A DNA stretch of 41,306 nt, taken from JAUWTJ01 sp965603015 (GTDB taxonomy: Bacteria; Pseudomonadota; Alphaproteobacteria; M2410). The stretch spans positions 1 to 41,306 of the forward strand of contig CBFDBJ010000025.1 of NCBI GenBank assembly GCA_965603015.1, written 5' to 3'. Below the pieces are notes generated by a model, which was not told the origin of the DNA, made no database searches, and saw nothing but the letters and a program-made list of their open reading frames with translations. Positions 38,432-41,306 of this stretch are shown one piece after another. Every line of letters begins with the position of its first letter. Position 1 is the first letter of the stretch. The position numbers were made by a program, and so were the translations under genes.

Positions 38432-39046
38432 CTATTTCTTCTTTTCCTGCGCTGCCTTGGCGCTGGCTTGCTGTGCTTCAAATGCCTTCTGCAACTCGGC
38501 AAAGGTCACCCGCTTGACCTCCACTGTCGGCATGCGTGCATCAAGACGCTTGATAACTTCTGTCGTAATATTGAAGTCCTGAGAGGTCATCATAATCACG
38601 CTTTGATCAAGAAGCAGCGTTCCTTTCCGCTCCTGCATAATCTCCTTGAAGATCGGTTCGAGACTTTGAGCGATAAGCCGCTGTACCCCGTCTTGCGTGA
38701 ATTTGCGCTCCTGATCATACTTATACTTTGTATATTCAACCTTGCGCTGCAGTTCCATTTGTTTTTGGGCAAACTGGTCACCCAACAGGGCGCGCTGTCC
38801 CTTTAGATCCTGAGCCTCCTTGGCTATCGGCTCCATCTCGGTTCTTTCATCAGAATCGATCGTCCCCAGGATGGTCTGCATTTTCTTCGACGCGTCCCTT
38901 CCCACAAGAGAATTTTGAAGAACAGCGGCCTGATTGACCACCAGAACCTTGAGCTCAGCTGCTGAAGCAGAGGAGCCGAGCGCTACCGGAAGAACCATCA
39001 TTCCCAGTGCCACAACACCGAGTGACCATAGCTTTAATTTTTTCAT
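38432..39046 (-). CDS. OmpH/Skp-family periplasmic chaperone
   Basis: Periplasmic chaperone that carries unfolded outer-membrane proteins to the BAM complex. The 204 residues begin with a signal peptide (MKKLKLWSLGVVALGMMVLP... to SASAA, about 1-30) and continue as ELKVLVVNQAAVLQNSLVGR (strand of the body), then long charged coiled-coil arms (about 70-140; KEAQDLKGQRALLGDQFAQK, YTKYKYDQERKF) and a return strand GTLLLDQSVIMMTSQDFNITTEV in two parts. I chose the ATG at 39046, because AGGATG lies about 9 nt upstream and the family signal peptide begins there; the ATG at 39058 is possible. The start lies 13-14 nt after the bamA stop. Confidence 0.85.
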   Translation of the reverse strand: MKKLKLWSLGVVALGMMVLPVALGSSASAAELKVLVVNQAAVLQNSLVGRDASKKMQTILGTIDSDERTEMEPIAKEAQDLKGQRALLGDQFAQKQMELQRKVEYTKYKYDQERKFTQDGVQRLIAQSLEPIFKEIMQERKGTLLLDQSVIMMTSQDFNITTEVIKRLDARMPTVEVKRVTFAELQKAFEAQQASAKAAQEKKK

Positions 39047-39059
39047 TCTTTGAATCATC

Positions 39060-41306
39060 CTAGAACCTTGTCCCCGCACTAAATCTAAATGTCTTTGTTC
39101 GATCGTATTCTTCCTGGCGCAGAACATGGGCAAAATCAAGGCGAATCGGCCCGAATGGTGAATCCCAGTAGACGCTCAGCCCGGCCGAAGCCCGCAGGGA
39201 CAGATCATCCTTGATATCCAGGGAAAGCAAGGGTTGAGGTAAGGCTCCCAAGCCCACCAGCAAAATATTATTGGCGGCGATCAGCGCATTCTGGGTTTCG
39301 ATCCGCGCCAGAATGTCCTGCTGGGCGTTGTCACTGATATAGCCAAGCGCCCCGGCCTCGATGAAGGCTGATGCCTCCAGACCGTAGGACTCCGGCAGTC
39401 CCGTCGGGAACCCGACTTCAAGGGTCCCGATGCCATAGGCCTGACCGCCCAGACTGTCGCCAAATTTCAACTTCTCACCGGATAACCCGGCAAGGTCTCT
39501 GGGTCCAATCCCGGAAACATCAAAGCCACGAAACGAGTTGCCGCCTTTGCGAAACCGGTCAGAAAGACGGACAAAATCGCCGTCGAGGCCCTGAATGTAA
39601 CCCCATTTCCACTTTGCCGATCCAAGAACGTCGTCAAAGAACAACTTCTTGTAAGCCGTCATTTCCAGTTCGGTTTTGATGTACTTTGAATCTCCACCCA
39701 ATCCGGCAAAATCCTGCTTGAACATGAATTCATAGCCTTTGGTAGGCCGGACCGGATTGTCCCGTTTATCCATGTAAAACGTATAGGCGACAAGCGATGT
39801 TGACCTCGAGCCAAGCTCACTACAGATCGCATTTGAAATTTGCCCGGAATTGAAGTAGCAACCCGGCGCGTTAATTTCATCCGTCTTGTACGTATAAAGC
39901 AGGTTGAGCCGCGCGCTTTCGGTGACCGGAAAACTTGTTCTCAAGGCGCCGCCTGTCGATGACAAATCGTACCCTGCCTCATCCCGGTAGTCAGTCGTAC
40001 TGCGGTAAAGATCAAAGCCGGCACCGAGGTTTCGCCCAAACATATAAGGCTCATAGAAAGATATATCGGCTTGTTGACGCCGATTGGAGCCAGAAATCCT
40101 GAATCTCAAAGTCTGACCACGTCCCAGCAGGTTGCGTTCCGAAATAGACAGGTCGCCCGCAACGCTATCTGCAGACGAGAACCCGACACCGAATGAAAAC
40201 TCGCCCGTCGATTGCTCTTTGACCTTCACCTTCAGAATTGTCTTGTCAGCAGATCCACCGGGTTCTTCCTCGATCTCAACTTCCTCAAAATAGCGCAAGG
40301 ACTGAATAAGGCCCTTTGACCGGTCGAGGCGTATCCGATTGTACGCATCACCTTCTGACAGCCGCATCTGACGGCGGATCACCTGGTCGAGCGTTCGGGT
40401 ATTGCCAATAATATCAACGCGTTCCACATAGACCCGAGGACCTTCTTTCATCCGGAAAGTAATATCGACGGTTTTCTCATCGGCCCGTTTTCGCGGCCGA
40501 GGCCTTATGTCAACAAAGGCATAACCAAATTGGCCTGCGACGAGCGTCAGCGCCTCTACGGTATCATCAATCTTGTCCGCATTGTAGATCTCACCTTCCT
40601 CGAAAGAGATCAGGCCTTCAAGCAGCGCAACGTCAAAGTCTTCGAATGTCGTATCGATTGTACCCTTGCCAAAACGGTACTGTTCACCCTCACTGACTGT
40701 GAAAGTTAAGAAGAATTCTTTTCTGTCCGGGGTCAATTCGGCCACGGCCGAGATAACCCGAAAGTCAGCGTACCCATGAGCCTCATAGAACCGACGCAAG
40801 AGCTCCTTGTCATAGGTCATCTTGTCCGGGTCAAAATTGTCCTGCGACGTCAGGAGATTCCACCATCGACTTTCGTCCGTGACGATAACGCCCCTGAGCT
40901 GCCGATCACTAAAGGATTTGTTGCCAAGGAAATTGACCCTGCGGATACCCGTGGTCGGTCCTTCACTGATCTCAAAGACCAGATCGACGCGATTTTGCGG
41001 CAACTTAACAACCTTGGGCTCTATCTCGACGGCGAACCGCCCTTTCCGCCTGTAGAGCTCGATCATCGCCTGCATATCGGTTTCGACATAGGATCGGGTG
41101 TAGATCAGCCGCGGACGCAGCTTGATTTCTTCAAATATTTCATCATCATCCAGCGCCTTGTTACCCTCAAGGACAACACGGTTGATGATCGGATTTTCAT
41201 CGACTTCAATGACAACTGTCGTGCCACGACGCACAATCCGCACATCGGCAAACAGTTGCGTGTAGAAGAGTTCCTTCAAAGACCGGTCAATCTCCCCAAC
41301 GCTATA
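39060..41306 (-). CDS. bamA: Outer membrane protein assembly factor BamA (5' part beyond window)
   Basis: Central BAM subunit: periplasmic POTRA domains and an outer-membrane 16-strand barrel. The frame is open to the window edge, reading YSVGEIDRSLKELFYTQLF at the start, inside the first POTRA, so the signal peptide and a few tens of residues are missing. POTRA boundaries can be followed (NRVVLEGNKALDDDEI; IRRVNFLGNKSFSDRQL; VERVDIIGNTRTLDQVI), with the barrel from about residue 345 of the visible part. The VRGF-type motif appears as SFRGFDVSGIGPRD, and the last strands end IRLDFAHVLRQ and FRFSAGTRF with the terminal Phe needed for BAM recognition. Followed by ompH and lpxD. Confidence 0.95.
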   Translation of the reverse strand, partial: YSVGEIDRSLKELFYTQLFADVRIVRRGTTVVIEVDENPIINRVVLEGNKALDDDEIFEEIKLRPRLIYTRSYVETDMQAMIELYRRKGRFAVEIEPKVVKLPQNRVDLVFEISEGPTTGIRRVNFLGNKSFSDRQLRGVIVTDESRWWNLLTSQDNFDPDKMTYDKELLRRFYEAHGYADFRVISAVAELTPDRKEFFLTFTVSEGEQYRFGKGTIDTTFEDFDVALLEGLISFEEGEIYNADKIDDTVEALTLVAGQFGYAFVDIRPRPRKRADEKTVDITFRMKEGPRVYVERVDIIGNTRTLDQVIRRQMRLSEGDAYNRIRLDRSKGLIQSLRYFEEVEIEEEPGGSADKTILKVKVKEQSTGEFSFGVGFSSADSVAGDLSISERNLLGRGQTLRFRISGSNRRQQADISFYEPYMFGRNLGAGFDLYRSTTDYRDEAGYDLSSTGGALRTSFPVTESARLNLLYTYKTDEINAPGCYFNSGQISNAICSELGSRSTSLVAYTFYMDKRDNPVRPTKGYEFMFKQDFAGLGGDSKYIKTELEMTAYKKLFFDDVLGSAKWKWGYIQGLDGDFVRLSDRFRKGGNSFRGFDVSGIGPRDLAGLSGEKLKFGDSLGGQAYGIGTLEVGFPTGLPESYGLEASAFIEAGALGYISDNAQQDILARIETQNALIAANNILLVGLGALPQPLLSLDIKDDLSLRASAGLSVYWDSPFGPIRLDFAHVLRQEEYDRTKTFRFSAGTRF

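Noticed and set aside
1..41306. CRISPR arrays, rRNA genes, complete insertion sequences
   Set aside because: I saw no regularly spaced repeats, no rRNA sequence and no transposase frame anywhere in the window.

Overview
This 41.3-kb window is chromosomal DNA of an alphaproteobacterium. The call rests on gene order (trpGDC-moaC-moeA-lexA; DUF177-rpmF-plsX-fabH-ihfA-merR next to tRNA-Pro; bamA-ompH-lpxD-fabZ-lpxA-lpxI-lpxB), on lineage-typical proteins (LpxI, DUF2842, the CBP3-type ubiquinol-cytochrome c chaperone, CtaA) and on a GAAC-N7-GAAC LexA box of the alphaproteobacterial type. Genus cannot be read from the sequence. Most of the window is core housekeeping DNA, with four or five accessory patches.

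Layout. 1-250: intergenic DNA with one copy of a hairpin repeat. 247-4.8 kb: a DUF1304 membrane protein, then minus-strand kdsA, pyrG, secG and tpiA, with a large imperfect palindrome between kdsA and pyrG. 5.0-8.5 kb: a PpiD-like periplasmic folding factor and trpE. 8.5-9.6 kb: an A+T-richer patch with a secreted von Willebrand A protein ending in a PEP-CTERM sorting signal, a near-perfect sigma-54 promoter and its own terminator. 9.7-11 kb: a YibQ-type divergent polysaccharide deacetylase. 11.1-16 kb: trpG, trpD, trpC, moaC, moeA (tightly packed) and lexA with its operator. 16.1-17.5 kb: a fusion of a RimB-like aspartic protease to a RimK-like ATP-grasp ligase. 17.6-18.6 kb: rplM-rpsI on the minus strand. 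18.8-21.6 kb: a crotonase-fold protein without catalytic glutamates, a CoA-binding protein, heme A synthase, DUF2842 and an unannotated 26-residue membrane peptide. 21.7-22.9 kb: an anchored GH24 lysozyme homologue and a CheY-like receiver with Glu at the phosphorylation site.

22.97-24.57 kb is flanked by an exact 23-bp repeat of the 3' end of tRNA-Pro(GGG). It carries a SAM methyltransferase and a mycobacterial-type RpiB but no integrase, so it looks like the remnant of a tRNA-integrated element. 24.6-29.6 kb is the phospholipid/fatty-acid block merR-ihfA-fabH-plsX-rpmF-DUF177-CBP3. 29.7-32.0 kb holds bamE and a D-aminoacylase-type amidohydrolase.

32.2-33.3 kb is a degraded polymorphic-toxin locus: the tip of an Rhs protein with a Tlde1-type C-terminal toxin domain broken by two compensating frameshifts, followed with a 1-nt overlap by a small lipoprotein that is a candidate immunity protein. 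The upstream Rhs part is missing, and the break coincides with a second copy of the hairpin repeat from 61-125. From 33.3 kb to the end lie a YHS protein and the envelope operon bamA-ompH-lpxD-fabZ-lpxA-lpxI-lpxB, which makes lipid A, supplies hydroxyacyl-ACP and assembles outer-membrane proteins; bamA runs off the window.

The most promising leads are the sigma-54/PEP-CTERM VWA gene, the tRNA-Pro element scar, the Rhs-Tlde1/lipoprotein pair, the covarying hairpin repeat and the 26-residue peptide.
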